Source: Azospirillum brasilense
GTDB taxonomy: Bacteria > Pseudomonadota > Alphaproteobacteria > Azospirillales > Azospirillaceae
DNA: 64,000 nucleotides
Assembly (NCBI RefSeq): GCF_001315015.1
Contig: NZ_CP012915.1
Coordinates: 1,653,501 to 1,717,500, forward strand
Direction of reading: 5' to 3'
Under the pieces are notes generated by a model, which worked only from the letters and a program-made list of their open reading frames with translations, made no database searches and was not told the origin of the DNA. Shown here in pieces: positions 16,694 through 25,376 of this stretch. Position 1 is the stretch's first letter; every line of letters begins with the position of its first letter. The translations under genes were made by a program, and so were the position numbers.

Positions 16694-17511
16694 CCTATGA
16701 ACCGATCGTCCGCGCCGCCCTGGCGGAGGATCTCGGGCGGGCCGGCGACATCACCACCGACAGCATCGTCCCGGTGGACGCCGTGGCGACGGCGCGGGTG
16801 GCCGCGCGCAAGGACGGGCGCGTCGCCGGGCTGGAGGTCGCCCTGTCCGCCTTCCGCATGCTCGACCCGGCGGCGGAGCTGCGGGTGGAGCATGGCGACG
16901 GCGCCGACGTGGCCCCCGGCGCCACCATCGCCACCGTGACGGCCCGCGCCCGCGCCCTGCTGACGGCGGAGCGCACGGCGCTGAACCTGCTGGGCCGCCT
17001 GTCGGGCATCGCCACCGCCACCCGCGCGCTGGTGCGCGAGGTCGAAGGGACCCGCGCCCGCATCGTCTGCACCCGCAAGACCACCCCCGGCCTGCGCGTC
17101 CTGGAAAAGCACGCGGTGCGGCTGGGCGGCGGCTTCAACCACCGCTTCGGGCTCGACGACGCGGTTCTGGTCAAGGACAACCACATTGCCGTGGCCGGCG
17201 GCATCCGCCCGGCGGTCGAGCGCGTCCGCGCCGCCATCGGCCACATGGTGAAGGTGGAGGTCGAGGTGGACACGCTGGCCCAGCTGGAGGAGCTGCTGAC
17301 CCTGCCGGTCGACGTCGTCCTGCTCGACAACATGGACCCGCCGACGCTGCGCCGCGCCGTCGCCATGGTGGACGGCCGCATGGTGACGGAGGCGTCGGGC
17401 AACGTCACCCTGTCCACCGTGCGGGCCATCGCCGAGTCGGGCGTGGACATGATCTCGGTCGGCTGGCTGACCCACAGCGCGCCGAACCTCGACGTCGGGC
17501 TGGACATGTAG
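16678..17511 (+). CDS. nadC: Quinolinate phosphoribosyltransferase (decarboxylating)
   Basis: 277 residues. Converts quinolinate and PRPP to nicotinate mononucleotide, CO2 and PPi. Motifs include EDLGRAGDITTDS, ERTALNLLGRLSGIATAT, CTRKTTPGLR, KHAVRLGGGFNHR and VKDNHI, all typical of NadC. The ATG lies inside the end of nadB (16-nt overlap), so translation is probably coupled. The C-terminal SVGWLTHSAPNLDVGLDM is standard. Confidence 0.96.
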   Translation: MLHPLTYEPIVRAALAEDLGRAGDITTDSIVPVDAVATARVAARKDGRVAGLEVALSAFRMLDPAAELRVEHGDGADVAPGATIATVTARARALLTAERTALNLLGRLSGIATATRALVREVEGTRARIVCTRKTTPGLRVLEKHAVRLGGGFNHRFGLDDAVLVKDNHIAVAGGIRPAVERVRAAIGHMVKVEVEVDTLAQLEELLTLPVDVVLLDNMDPPTLRRAVAMVDGRMVTEASGNVTLSTVRAIAESGVDMISVGWLTHSAPNLDVGLDM

Positions 17512-17561
17512 GGGATCGGATGGGGAGGAGGCGCAACGCCCCTCCTCCCGAAACGCCGTCC

Positions 17562-17729
17562 TCAATGCCCCATGAAGTTCCGGTGCTGCACGGTGTTGTC
17601 CTCGCTCAGCCGGACCGAGGGGGCGGCGTAGGTCTCGTCGGCGGTGCGGCCGAGCGTGCCTTCCAGGATCACGCTGGCGCCGATGGCGAGGACGACGGCG
17701 GCGGCCAAAGCCATTCCGAACGCTTTCAT
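17562..17729 (-). CDS. Small membrane or exported protein
   Basis: 55 residues from ATG 17729, whose first bases overlap the stop of glf (ATGA), with GGAGGG 7 nt before. One hydrophobic helix, MALAAAVVLAIGASVIL, lies at the N-terminus, then a polar tail ending DNTVQHRNFMGH. Coupling to glf makes it a real gene, but I recognise no family. Confidence 0.6.
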   Translation of the reverse strand: MKAFGMALAAAVVLAIGASVILEGTLGRTADETYAAPSVRLSEDNTVQHRNFMGH

Positions 17730-18979
17730 GACGCTTCCCTCCTGCTGTGGACCGGAGCGGCCGGTTGGGCGGTCTGGGGAGCGGCGCCGATCCCGGAAAT
17801 GCCGCGCGCGCCCTCCGCCACGGCGCCTTCGGCCTTGGCGATGCGGGTGTAGAGCGCCAGCGCCTGCGCCACCACCTGATCCATGTTGTAGTAGCGGTAG
17901 GTCGCCAGCCGCCCCACGAAATGGACGTTCGGCGTGGCGTCGGCCAGCTCCTGGTACTTGCGGTACAAGGCGGCGTTCTCCGCGCGGGGGATCGGGTAGT
18001 AGGGGTCGCCCTCCGCCGACGGGTATTCGTAGGTCAGGCTGGTCCGCGGGTTGGTCTGGCCGGTCAGGTGCTTGTACTCGGTGATGCGGGTGTGCGGCAC
18101 CTCCTCGCCGGGGTAGTTCACCACGGCGACGGGCTGGAACCATTCCTGGTCCACCGTCTCGTGCCGGAAGGTCAGGGAACGGTAGGGCAGCTTGCCGAAG
18201 CGGTGCCCAAAATACTCGTCCACCGGGCCGGTGAAGATCAGGTTGCGGTAGCGCACGTCGCGCACCACGTCGCGGAAATCGACGCCCAGGCGGATGGTGA
18301 TGTTCGGGTGGTCGAGCATGTTCTCGAACATCCGCGTGAAGCCGTGCAACGGCATGTTCTGGAAGCTGTCGCCGAAATAGCGGTCGTCGTCGTTGGTCCG
18401 CGTCGGCACCCGCGCCGTCACCGCCTTGTCGAGCTGCGACGGGTCGAGGCCCCATTGCTTGCGGGTGTAGCCGCGGAAGAACTTCTCGTACAGCTCCCGC
18501 CCGACCGCGCCGACCACCACGTCCTCCGAGGTGCGGACGTCGGCCACCGGTTCCGCCCGGCTCTTGAGGAACTCCGCGACTCCGGCCTCGTCGAGGTCCA
18601 GCCCGTAGAGGCGGTTGACCGTCGTCCGGTTGATCGGGATCGGGACGAGCTGCCGGTCGACGTGGGCAAGCACCCGGTGCTCGTAGGGACGCCACTGGGT
18701 GAAGCGGGACAGATAGTCTGCCACCGGCTGCGAATTGGTGTGGAAGATGTGCGGGCCGTAGCGATGGATCAGCACGCCCGCGTCGTCGTGATGGTCGTAG
18801 GCGTTGCCGCCGATGTGCGGACGCCGGTCGATCAGCAGCACCCGCTTGTCCAGGCCGGCCGCCAGCCGTTCCGCCAGCACGCTGCCGGCGAAACCCGCCC
18901 CGACGATCAGGTAATCGAAGACCGCCGGCCCGTCCGTCCGCCCCACATAGGCCGGAGCGGCACCATCGAAATCACGCAT
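17726..18979 (-). CDS. glf: UDP-galactopyranose mutase
   Basis: 417 residues. FAD enzyme that interconverts UDP-galactopyranose and UDP-galactofuranose for surface polysaccharides. YLIVGAGFAGSVLAERLA (about 21-38) is the FAD-binding motif. IGGNAYDHHD, YGPHIFHTN, YTRKQWGLDP and RYFGDSFQNMP are family hallmarks. Start ATG 18979 after GGAAGG; the longer frame upstream lacks support. The C-terminal 40 residues are an Ala-rich extension after the conserved end. A role in lipopolysaccharide or exopolysaccharide is expected; the only other sugar enzyme in the window is the GT17-like gene at 2765. Confidence 0.93.
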   Translation of the reverse strand: MRDFDGAAPAYVGRTDGPAVFDYLIVGAGFAGSVLAERLAAGLDKRVLLIDRRPHIGGNAYDHHDDAGVLIHRYGPHIFHTNSQPVADYLSRFTQWRPYEHRVLAHVDRQLVPIPINRTTVNRLYGLDLDEAGVAEFLKSRAEPVADVRTSEDVVVGAVGRELYEKFFRGYTRKQWGLDPSQLDKAVTARVPTRTNDDDRYFGDSFQNMPLHGFTRMFENMLDHPNITIRLGVDFRDVVRDVRYRNLIFTGPVDEYFGHRFGKLPYRSLTFRHETVDQEWFQPVAVVNYPGEEVPHTRITEYKHLTGQTNPRTSLTYEYPSAEGDPYYPIPRAENAALYRKYQELADATPNVHFVGRLATYRYYNMDQVVAQALALYTRIAKAEGAVAEGARGISGIGAAPQTAQPAAPVHSRREAS

Positions 18980-19104
18980 AAGCTCTGCCTTCCTCGTCCT
19001 GCCAAAAGGCGGACAAGGGGGGCACACCGTCCGGCGCCCCACCCGTCCGCACATCCTGCGAACGGTGGAACCCGCCGGTGGTTCCGGAGGAAGGCGGTCG
19101 AGAA

Positions 19105-19129
19105 GGAGGTACCGATGCAGGGTACCTCC
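19105..19129 (-). terminator. Hairpin after guaC
   Basis: GGAGGTACC and GGTACCTCC form a perfect 9-bp stem around a 7-nt loop, 8 nt beyond the guaC stop on the minus strand. No long U run follows, so it may act as a weak terminator or as mRNA 3' protection before glf. Confidence 0.55.
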
Positions 19130-19136
19130 CGTGGCA

Positions 19137-20180
19137 TCACCCCCCGAAGACGGTGTTGAGCTGCGCGCCAACGCGGACGAAGGTGGTCCGCTTCGACACC
19201 TCCTTCAGCTTGGTGGCGCCGATGTAGGTCATCATGCTGCGCACGCCGCCCATGATTTCCTGCATCGTGCCGTCGATCGGCCCGCGGTAGGGGACCTCCA
19301 CGGTCTTGCCCTCCGACGCGCGGTAGGAGGCGACGCCGCCCGCGTACTTGTGCATCGCCGTGTCGGACGACATGCCGTAGAAGGTCATCGCCACCGGCAC
19401 CTTCTGCCCACCGCGCTCCTCGTAGCGGATGTCGCCCTCGCACTCGTCGTGGCCCGCCAGCATGCCGCCGAGCATCACGAAGTCCGAACCGGCGCCGTAG
19501 GCCTTGGAAATGTCGCCCGGCACCGTGCAGCCGCCGTCGCCGCAGACCTGTCCCTTCAGCCCGTGGGCGGCGTCGGCGCATTCGATGATGGCGGAAAGCT
19601 GCGGGTAGCCGACGCCGGTCATCTTGCGGGTGGTGCAGACCGACCCCGGCCCGATGCCGACCTTGATGATGTCGGCCCCGGCGAGCACCAGCGCTTCGGT
19701 CATGTCGCCGGTCACCACGTTGCCGGCCATGATGACCATGTCCGGGTTCTCCTGGCGCAACCGGCCGATGACGCGCACGAAGCGTTCCGTGTAGCCGTTG
19801 GCGACGTCCAGGCAGAGCTTGCCCACCGGGGCCTTGGCCTTCACCGCCTGGAACTTGTCGTAGTCGGCCTCGGTCGTGCCCAGCGAGTAGAAGACGTTGG
19901 CCGTGTCCTCGTCGCGGAAGAAGGGGATCAGGGATTCCGCCGGGTAGTGCTTGTGCAGCGCGGTCAGCGCGCCGAAGCGCGACAGGGCGCGGGCGACGGC
20001 CATGGTGCCGACCACGTCCATGTTGGCCGCGATCAGCGGGAAGCCCGTCCATTCCAGCCCGCTGTGGACGAAGCGGAAGGTCCGCTCGATGTCCACGTCG
20101 TTGCGGCTTTCCAGGGTGCTGCGCTTCGGGCGGATCAGCACATCCTTGAAGTCCAGCTTCAGATCGTTCTCGATGATCAC
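19137..20180 (-). CDS. guaC: GMP reductase
   Basis: 347 residues from GTG 20180, exactly the E. coli GuaC length, with AAGGA 10 nt before. Reduces GMP to IMP with NADPH, releasing ammonia (purine salvage). The N-terminus IIENDLKLDFKDVLIRPKRS closely follows the E. coli form; VGIGPGSVCTTRKMTGVGYP holds the catalytic cysteine loop, and GDGGCTVPGDISKAYGAGSDFVMLGGM the phosphate-binding part. The readings that extend upstream are through repeat sequence. It lies just before a purine degradation cluster, which fits nucleotide recycling. Confidence 0.95.
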   Translation of the reverse strand: MIIENDLKLDFKDVLIRPKRSTLESRNDVDIERTFRFVHSGLEWTGFPLIAANMDVVGTMAVARALSRFGALTALHKHYPAESLIPFFRDEDTANVFYSLGTTEADYDKFQAVKAKAPVGKLCLDVANGYTERFVRVIGRLRQENPDMVIMAGNVVTGDMTEALVLAGADIIKVGIGPGSVCTTRKMTGVGYPQLSAIIECADAAHGLKGQVCGDGGCTVPGDISKAYGAGSDFVMLGGMLAGHDECEGDIRYEERGGQKVPVAMTFYGMSSDTAMHKYAGGVASYRASEGKTVEVPYRGPIDGTMQEIMGGVRSMMTYIGATKLKEVSKRTTFVRVGAQLNTVFGG

Positions 20181-20214
20181 CGGCGGGTCGTCCTTGTTGT
20201 TGTGGGGCGGGCCG

Positions 20215-20303
20215 TTGCCCCCTCCCCGGCCCTCCCCCGCTTCGCAGGGGAGGGAGAATGAAGTCCCCTCCCCTGCGAAGCGGGGGAGGGTTAGAGTGGG
20301 GGC
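20215..20303. repeat. Dispersed palindromic repeat, family A
   Basis: CCCCTCCCCGGCCCTCCCCC / GCTTCGCAGGGGAGGGAG followed by the mirror CCTCCCCTGCGAAGCGGGGG and AGGGTTAGAGTGGGGGC. The two halves are almost perfect complements around a GAATGAAGT centre, making one long hairpin between guaC and the M20 gene. Confidence 0.78.
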
Positions 20304-20305
20304 AA

Positions 20306-21538
20306 TCACCCCTCGCCCAGCAGATCCAACAGCGACAGCGCCACAACCTCCGTCGCCTTGAACAGATCGGACAGCGGCAGGCGTTCGTCGGCGCGGTGGG
20401 CGTTGGCCTCCTCGATGGTGTGGGGGCCGGCGCCGAACAGGGCGATGGGCACGCCCGCGTCGGAGTAATGGCGCGCGTCGGTATAGAGCGGCACGCCCTT
20501 GGTTTCCACCGGCTCGCCCATCACGCGGCTGGCATGGGCGCAGAGGACGGCGGCCAGCCGGTCGGTGCCGGGCAGCGGGGTCAGCGGGCGGGCCAGCAGG
20601 ATGCGGCGGATTTCCACGCGGGCCTTCGGGAAAGCCGTGGCCGCCTCGGCGATGACCGCGCGCAACGTCTCCTCCACCGTCTCCGGAGCCTCCTCCGGGA
20701 TCATGCGGCGGTCGAGGCGCAGGGTCACGCGGTCGGGGACGACGTTGGTGTTGATGCCGCCCTTGATGAGGCCGACCGTCAGCTGCGGCGAGCCGATGCC
20801 GCCAACCGCCGACACGGTGCCGGCGTAGCCCTTGCGGTGCTCGTAGAGCGCGGCGAGGATCGCGGTCGCCGCCTCCAGCGCGTCGATGCCGGTCATCGGC
20901 AGGGCGGCGTGGGCGGACTTGCCGGTGACCTCGACCTCCAGATGCAGGCAGCCGTTGTGCGCGGTGACGACGCCGTAGCTGAAGCCCGCGGCGATGGCGA
21001 AGTCCGGCTTGGTCAGCCCCTCGTCGAGCAGCCATTTCGGCCCGATCTCGCCGCCCGCCTCCTCGTCGTAGGTCAGGTGCAGTTCCACCGTGCCGCGGTC
21101 CAGCCCGGCCTTTTCCAGCGCCAGCAGCGCGTAGGTGTAGGTGACGAAGTCCGACTTCGAGACGGCGACGCCGCGCCCGTACATCCAGCCGTCCACCACC
21201 TCCGCCCCGTAGGGGTCGCGGGTCCAGCCCTCGCCCGGCGGCACGACGTCGCCGTGGGCGTTCAGCGCCACGGTCGGCCCGTCGCCGAAGCGGCAGCGCA
21301 CGATCAGGTTGGTGGCGGAGATCATGCCGTTGGCCCGAACCAGCTCCGCCGGGACCGGGTGGCGCTCCACCGTCAGGCCCATGGCCTCCAGCAGCGCGGC
21401 GGCGCGCTCCGCGTGGGGCGCGCAGTCGCCGGCCGGGTTGTCGGAGGGCACCTTGACCAGTTCGGCCAGAAAACGGACCTGCTCGTCGCGGGTCTGCTCC
21501 AGGAACGCGCGGATGGCCTGTTGAGCGGTGTCGGTCAT
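20306..21538 (-). CDS. M20-family hydrolase of the ureide cluster, altered metal site
   Basis: 410 residues. ALNAHGDVVPPGEGW (His95, Asp97), YDEEAGG (Glu159/Glu160) and GKSAHAALP show the M20 fold and most of the dinuclear zinc site. The position of the bridging aspartate, normally GRGxxDMKGG, reads GRGVAVSKSD with Val126, so metal binding should differ from ArgE/DapE. The stop overlaps nothing, but its start overlaps the end of the allantoate amidohydrolase gene by 4 nt, so it is in the purine catabolic operon. Hydrolysis of a ureide or N-carbamoyl intermediate is the likely role; the exact substrate is unknown. Confidence 0.82.
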   Translation of the reverse strand: MTDTAQQAIRAFLEQTRDEQVRFLAELVKVPSDNPAGDCAPHAERAAALLEAMGLTVERHPVPAELVRANGMISATNLIVRCRFGDGPTVALNAHGDVVPPGEGWTRDPYGAEVVDGWMYGRGVAVSKSDFVTYTYALLALEKAGLDRGTVELHLTYDEEAGGEIGPKWLLDEGLTKPDFAIAAGFSYGVVTAHNGCLHLEVEVTGKSAHAALPMTGIDALEAATAILAALYEHRKGYAGTVSAVGGIGSPQLTVGLIKGGINTNVVPDRVTLRLDRRMIPEEAPETVEETLRAVIAEAATAFPKARVEIRRILLARPLTPLPGTDRLAAVLCAHASRVMGEPVETKGVPLYTDARHYSDAGVPIALFGAGPHTIEEANAHRADERLPLSDLFKATEVVALSLLDLLGEG

Positions 21539-22776
21539 GGTGTCGGGGTCTCGTGCTCGAAGTGGCGGATGATGTCCAGGAGGATCTGCACCGACAGGTC
21601 GGCGTCCTCCACGGTGATGGATTCGGCGGGGTTGTGGCTGATGCCGCCCTTGCAGCGGACGAACAGCATGCCCATCGGCAGCACGCCGGCGAAGGCCATG
21701 GCGTCATGCCCGGCGCCGCTGGGCAGCGACAGGGGACGGACGCCGGCGCGGATCACGGCGGCCTCGATCTGCCGCCGGATGCCGGGGGAACAGGGGGCGG
21801 CGGCCGCGTCGTGGGTGGTCTCCACGGCCAGTTCCACGCCGCGGCGTGCGGCGATCGCCTCGAAGTCGGCGACGATGGCGGCGCAAGCGTCCCGCCGCAC
21901 GGAGTCCTCCGGCGCGCGGACGTCGAGTGTGAAGGCGGCCTCGCCGGGGATGACGTTGACGGCGCCCGGCTTCGCCTCGATCCGGCCCACCGTCGCCACC
22001 AGCCCGGCGTCGGAGGACGCGGCCACCCGCTCCGCCGCCAGAGTCATCTCGGCGGCGGCGGCCAGCGCGTCGCGGCGCAGCGCCATGGGCACCGTGCCGG
22101 CATGGCCGGCCATGCCGCGCAGCCGGACGGCGAAGCGCGTGGCGCCGTTGATGGCCGTGACGATGCCGACCGGCAACCCTTCGGCCTCCAGCACCGGCCC
22201 TTGTTCGATGTGGACTTCCAGGAAGGCCAGCGCCTCCCCCGACTTGCGGGCCGCCGCGGCGATGGCCTCGGGGTCGCCGCCGAAGGCGCGCAGCGCGTCG
22301 GCCATGCGCACGCCGTCGCGGTCGCGCGTCTCCAGCGCCGCCCGGTCGAAGCGGCCGGCGACGGCGCGGCTGCCGGTCAGGGTCACCGGGAAGCGCACCC
22401 CCTCCTCGTCGCCGAAGCCCAGCACCTCGATGGCGAAGGGCAGCCGCTCGCCGCGCCGGTCCAGCTCCGCCACCGCGGCGACGGCGGCCAGCACGCCCAG
22501 ATTCCCGTCATACCGTCCGGCGTTGCGCACCGTGTCGATGTGGGAGCCGATCAGCAGGGCCGGCGCGCCCGGCACGGTCCCCTCGTAACGGCCGACCACC
22601 GTTCCCGCAGGGTCCAGCCGGGCGTTCATCCCGGCCTTGCCCATCAGCTCCATCAGCCAGTCCGCGGCGGCGCGGTGCTGCGGGGTCAGGAACAGGCGGG
22701 TCAGCAGCCCCGGCTCCTCCGTGAAGCCGGCGAAGGCGTCGAGCCGCGCCATCAGGTCCGCGCCGAACGTCGTCAT
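21535..22776 (-). CDS. Allantoate amidohydrolase / N-carbamoyl amino acid hydrolase
   Basis: 413 residues, Zn-dependent M20 carbamidase (AllC/HyuC type). LIGSHIDTVRNAGRYDGNLGVLAAVA contains the His and bridging Asp ligands. LGFGDEEGVRFPVTLTGSRAVAG gives the Glu pair, and HIEQGPVLEAEGLPVGIV the conserved His/Gln motif. With UraD just upstream (4-nt overlap) allantoate is the natural substrate, giving ureidoglycine or ureidoglycolate plus ammonia. Specificity against N-carbamoyl amino acids cannot be settled from sequence. Confidence 0.88.
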   Translation of the reverse strand: MTTFGADLMARLDAFAGFTEEPGLLTRLFLTPQHRAAADWLMELMGKAGMNARLDPAGTVVGRYEGTVPGAPALLIGSHIDTVRNAGRYDGNLGVLAAVAAVAELDRRGERLPFAIEVLGFGDEEGVRFPVTLTGSRAVAGRFDRAALETRDRDGVRMADALRAFGGDPEAIAAAARKSGEALAFLEVHIEQGPVLEAEGLPVGIVTAINGATRFAVRLRGMAGHAGTVPMALRRDALAAAAEMTLAAERVAASSDAGLVATVGRIEAKPGAVNVIPGEAAFTLDVRAPEDSVRRDACAAIVADFEAIAARRGVELAVETTHDAAAAPCSPGIRRQIEAAVIRAGVRPLSLPSGAGHDAMAFAGVLPMGMLFVRCKGGISHNPAESITVEDADLSVQILLDIIRHFEHETPTP

Positions 22777-23270
22777 GGAAGCAGGTCCTTCAGGCGCAGC
22801 CAGGTGATGCGCTCGACCTGGACCAGCGCCGTGGCGAACTCCTCCTCTGGGCCGTTGGACAGGCGGGTCTCGAACGCCTCCAGGATGTCGGCGCGGCTGC
22901 GGCCCTTGACCGCCAGGATGAAGGGAAAGCCGAAGCGCGCCTTGTAGGCGTCGTTCAGTTCGGTGAAGCGGGCGAACTCCTCCGGCGTGCAGCGGTCGAG
23001 CCCGGCGCTGGCCTGCTCCGCCGTGCTGTCGGCGGTCAGCTCGCCGCGCAGCGCCAGACGGCCCGCCAGATCGGGGTGGGCGTTCAGCAGCGCCAGCTTG
23101 CGCTCATGGTCGGCGGCGCGCAGGACGGCCACCATGGCGGCGTGCAAACCCTCCGCGTCGTCGGACAGATTTCCGGCATCCCAGGCGCCTTCGGCGACCC
23201 AGGGCGAATGTTCGAACACGCCGCCGAATCGGGCGACGAAACTTGCACGGTCCATCTCGCTCGGTCGCAT
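22773..23270 (-). CDS. uraD: OHCU decarboxylase
   Basis: 165 residues from ATG 23270 (AAGG 6 nt before). Decarboxylates 2-oxo-4-hydroxy-4-carboxy-5-ureidoimidazoline to S-allantoin, the third step after urate oxidation. LLNAHPDLAGRLA holds the catalytic histidine region; FARFTELNDAYKARFGFPFILAVKGRS is the conserved central segment of the family. It heads the cluster uraD, allantoate amidohydrolase, M20 with start/stop overlaps. Confidence 0.94.
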   Translation of the reverse strand: MRPSEMDRASFVARFGGVFEHSPWVAEGAWDAGNLSDDAEGLHAAMVAVLRAADHERKLALLNAHPDLAGRLALRGELTADSTAEQASAGLDRCTPEEFARFTELNDAYKARFGFPFILAVKGRSRADILEAFETRLSNGPEEEFATALVQVERITWLRLKDLLP

Positions 23271-23405
23271 CCCGGCCTTCCCTGATCGGTCCCCTGCCCC
23301 GCAGCATAACCGCAATCGCCGAGGTCCGCTTTTTCGATCCGTTTGAAAGTCTTTTTGCTCAGGCCCCGTTCGGACCGCGCGGCGGTGCGGTATAAAGTCA
23401 CTTAT

Positions 23406-23536
23406 TCCTTCTCCCCTCTGGGGAGAAGGTCAGGATGAGGGGGCGGCCGAAGGCCGACGACGCCGGCTCATTGCAGTGCGTTGGACGCCCTGACGGGCGC
23501 CCCCTCACCCTAACCCTCTCCCCAGGGGGCGAGGGG
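23406..23536. repeat. Family B repeat, left copy flanking uraH-puuD
   Basis: CCTTCTCCCCTCTGGGGAG, AAGGTCAGGATGAGGGGGCG, a spacer, GTTGGACGCCCTGACGGGCG and CCCCCTCACCCTAACCCTC. The same element occurs at 25228-25358 in the opposite orientation, so the uraH/puuD pair is enclosed by inverted copies. Confidence 0.75.
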
Positions 23537-23558
23537 ATTCGCGAGAGGAGAGAGACCC

Positions 23559-23921
23559 ATGTCCGGAAGCGGGCGCCTGACCACCCATGTTCTCGACACG
23601 ACGCACGGACGGCCCGGCGCCGGGATCGCCGTCACCCTCTACCGCATCGACGGGGAGCGGCGGGAACGGCTGACGCAGACCCGCACCAACGCCGACGGGC
23701 GCTGCGACGCGCCGCTCCTCGCCGGGGCCGACCTGACGCCGGGCGTCTACGAGCTGGTGTTCGAGGCCGGCGACTATTTCCGCGCCTCCGGCCTGGAGAT
23801 CGTCGAACCCGCCTTCCTCGACGTGGTGCCGATCCGCTTCGGCGTCGCCAACGCGGACCAGCATTATCACGTGCCGCTGCTCGTCTCCCCCTACAGCTAC
23901 TCGACCTACCGGGGAAGCTGA
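23559..23921 (+). CDS. uraH: 5-hydroxyisourate hydrolase (transthyretin-like)
   Basis: 120 residues. Hydrolyses 5-hydroxyisourate to OHCU between PuuD and UraD. LTTHVLDTTHGRPG at the N-terminus and the C-terminal YRGS tetrapeptide are diagnostic; HYHVPLLVSPYSYSTYRGS carries the active-site residues. AGAGGAG precedes ATG 23559. It converges with puuD, the two stops overlapping by 16 nt. Confidence 0.96.
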   Translation: MSGSGRLTTHVLDTTHGRPGAGIAVTLYRIDGERRERLTQTRTNADGRCDAPLLAGADLTPGVYELVFEAGDYFRASGLEIVEPAFLDVVPIRFGVANADQHYHVPLLVSPYSYSTYRGS

Positions 23922-25096
23922 TCGGTCCAGGCGGCGAGCAGGCGGCGCTCTTCCGGCGTGATCCCGGTGACGTTGCCGGGGGGCATCGCGTCGGACAGCG
24001 CCGCCCAGGTCCGGATCTGGGGCGCGTGGCGGCCGATCGCCTCGGCGCTGTCCAGCATCACGCCGCGCGGCGGCGCGCCGATCCCCTCCCACACCGGCTG
24101 CGCCGCGTGGCACATGGAGCAGCGGGAGAGCACCACCTCTTCCACCTGCGCGAACTCGACCCTGGCCGGCGCGGCGGCGGCGCTTTCCGTCCGCGTGCCG
24201 GCGGCGCTCAACCCCACGATGACGGCGACGCCCGCGGCGGCCACCGCCCAGGTCCACCAGGGCGTCGGCTTGCCGGCGTGGCGGCTGTTGAAGAAGTGGC
24301 GGATCACCGCCCCCACCACCAGGACCACCGCCACGATCACCCAGCTGTAGCGCGTGCCGAAGGCCAGCGGGTAGTGGTTGGAGATCATCAGGAAGACGAC
24401 CGGCAGCGTCAGGTAATTGTTGTGCAGCGAGCGCTGCTTGGCCTGCTTGCCCAGCGCCGGGTCGGGTACCTGACCGGCTTTCATGGCGGCCACGGCCTTG
24501 GTCTGGTTGGGGATGATGATGCGGAAGACGTTGGCCGACATCATCGTGCCGATCAGCGCCCCGACATGCAGCATTGCCGCCCGCCCGCTGAAGAGGTGGC
24601 TGAGGCCCCAGGCGACCAGCACCAGGAAGACGAAGCCCGCCGCCGCCAGCTTCACGTCGTCCTTGCCCAGCGGCGACTTGCACAGCCGGTCATAGACGTG
24701 CCAGCCCAGCCCCAGGGCGCCCAGGCTGAGCAGCACCGCCCCCCACCAGGGGATGTCCAGCACCGCCGGGTCGATCATGTAGAGCGCGGCGCCGTGGTAG
24801 TAGAGCACCGACAGCAGCGCGAAGCCGCTGAGCCAGGTGGCGTAGGCTTCCCACTTGAACCAAGTCAGCTTCTCCGGCAGCTCCGGCGGGGCGACCGTGT
24901 ATTTCATCATGTTGTAGAAGCCGCCGCCGTGGACCTGCCACGCCTCCCCCGCCACGCCGTTGGGCAGGCCGTCGCGCCGCCGCAGGGACAGGTCGAGGTG
25001 GATGAAGTAGAAGCTCGACCCGATCCAGGCGATGGCCGTGATGACGTGCAGCCAGCGCACCAGAAAGTTGACCCACTCCCAGACGATCGGCTCCAT
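23906..25096 (-). CDS. puuD: Urate hydroxylase, membrane type with cytochrome c domain
   Basis: 396 residues from ATG 25096. Membrane-bound urate oxidase that replaces soluble uricase. LVRWLHVITAIAWIGSSFYFIHLDLSL starts a bundle of eight or so helices. The C-terminal domain has the haem c motif CSMCH (about residue 337) and a Met-containing SDAMPPGNVTGIT distal region. Electrons from urate pass to the cytochrome c domain and the respiratory chain. It is divergent from the LysR gene at 25377 and convergent with uraH. Confidence 0.95.
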   Translation of the reverse strand: MEPIVWEWVNFLVRWLHVITAIAWIGSSFYFIHLDLSLRRRDGLPNGVAGEAWQVHGGGFYNMMKYTVAPPELPEKLTWFKWEAYATWLSGFALLSVLYYHGAALYMIDPAVLDIPWWGAVLLSLGALGLGWHVYDRLCKSPLGKDDVKLAAAGFVFLVLVAWGLSHLFSGRAAMLHVGALIGTMMSANVFRIIIPNQTKAVAAMKAGQVPDPALGKQAKQRSLHNNYLTLPVVFLMISNHYPLAFGTRYSWVIVAVVLVVGAVIRHFFNSRHAGKPTPWWTWAVAAAGVAVIVGLSAAGTRTESAAAAPARVEFAQVEEVVLSRCSMCHAAQPVWEGIGAPPRGVMLDSAEAIGRHAPQIRTWAALSDAMPPGNVTGITPEERRLLAAWTDQLPR

Positions 25097-25227
25097 GCGC
25101 GCGGCCTCTTCCGTTCGGTGATCCTCACCCTGAACTCTACGGTTGCCGCAGCGCAGCGGGGAAGCGGATGCGTGCGCCAGCACTTTCAAAAAAAACGGAA
25201 AGGTGGGAGGATTCTCCTCCATATCCA

Positions 25228-25358
25228 CTCGCCCCCCTGGGGAGAGGGTTTAGGGTGAGGGGGCGCCCGCCAGGGCGTCCAACGCGCGGCAAGGGGCCGG
25301 CGTGGTCGGCCTTCGGCCGCCCCCTCATCCTGACCTTCTCCCCCGGGGGGAGAAGGAA
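25228..25358. repeat. Family B repeat, right copy flanking uraH-puuD
   Basis: CCCCCCTGGGGAGAGGGTTT, AGGGTGAGGGGGCGCCCGCC, GGCCTTCGGCCGCCCCCTCA and CCTGACCTTCTCCCCC. It is essentially the reverse complement of the element at 23406-23536. It occupies most of the puuD-lysR intergenic region. Confidence 0.75.
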
Positions 25359-25376
25359 AATCAGGAAAGACACGGC

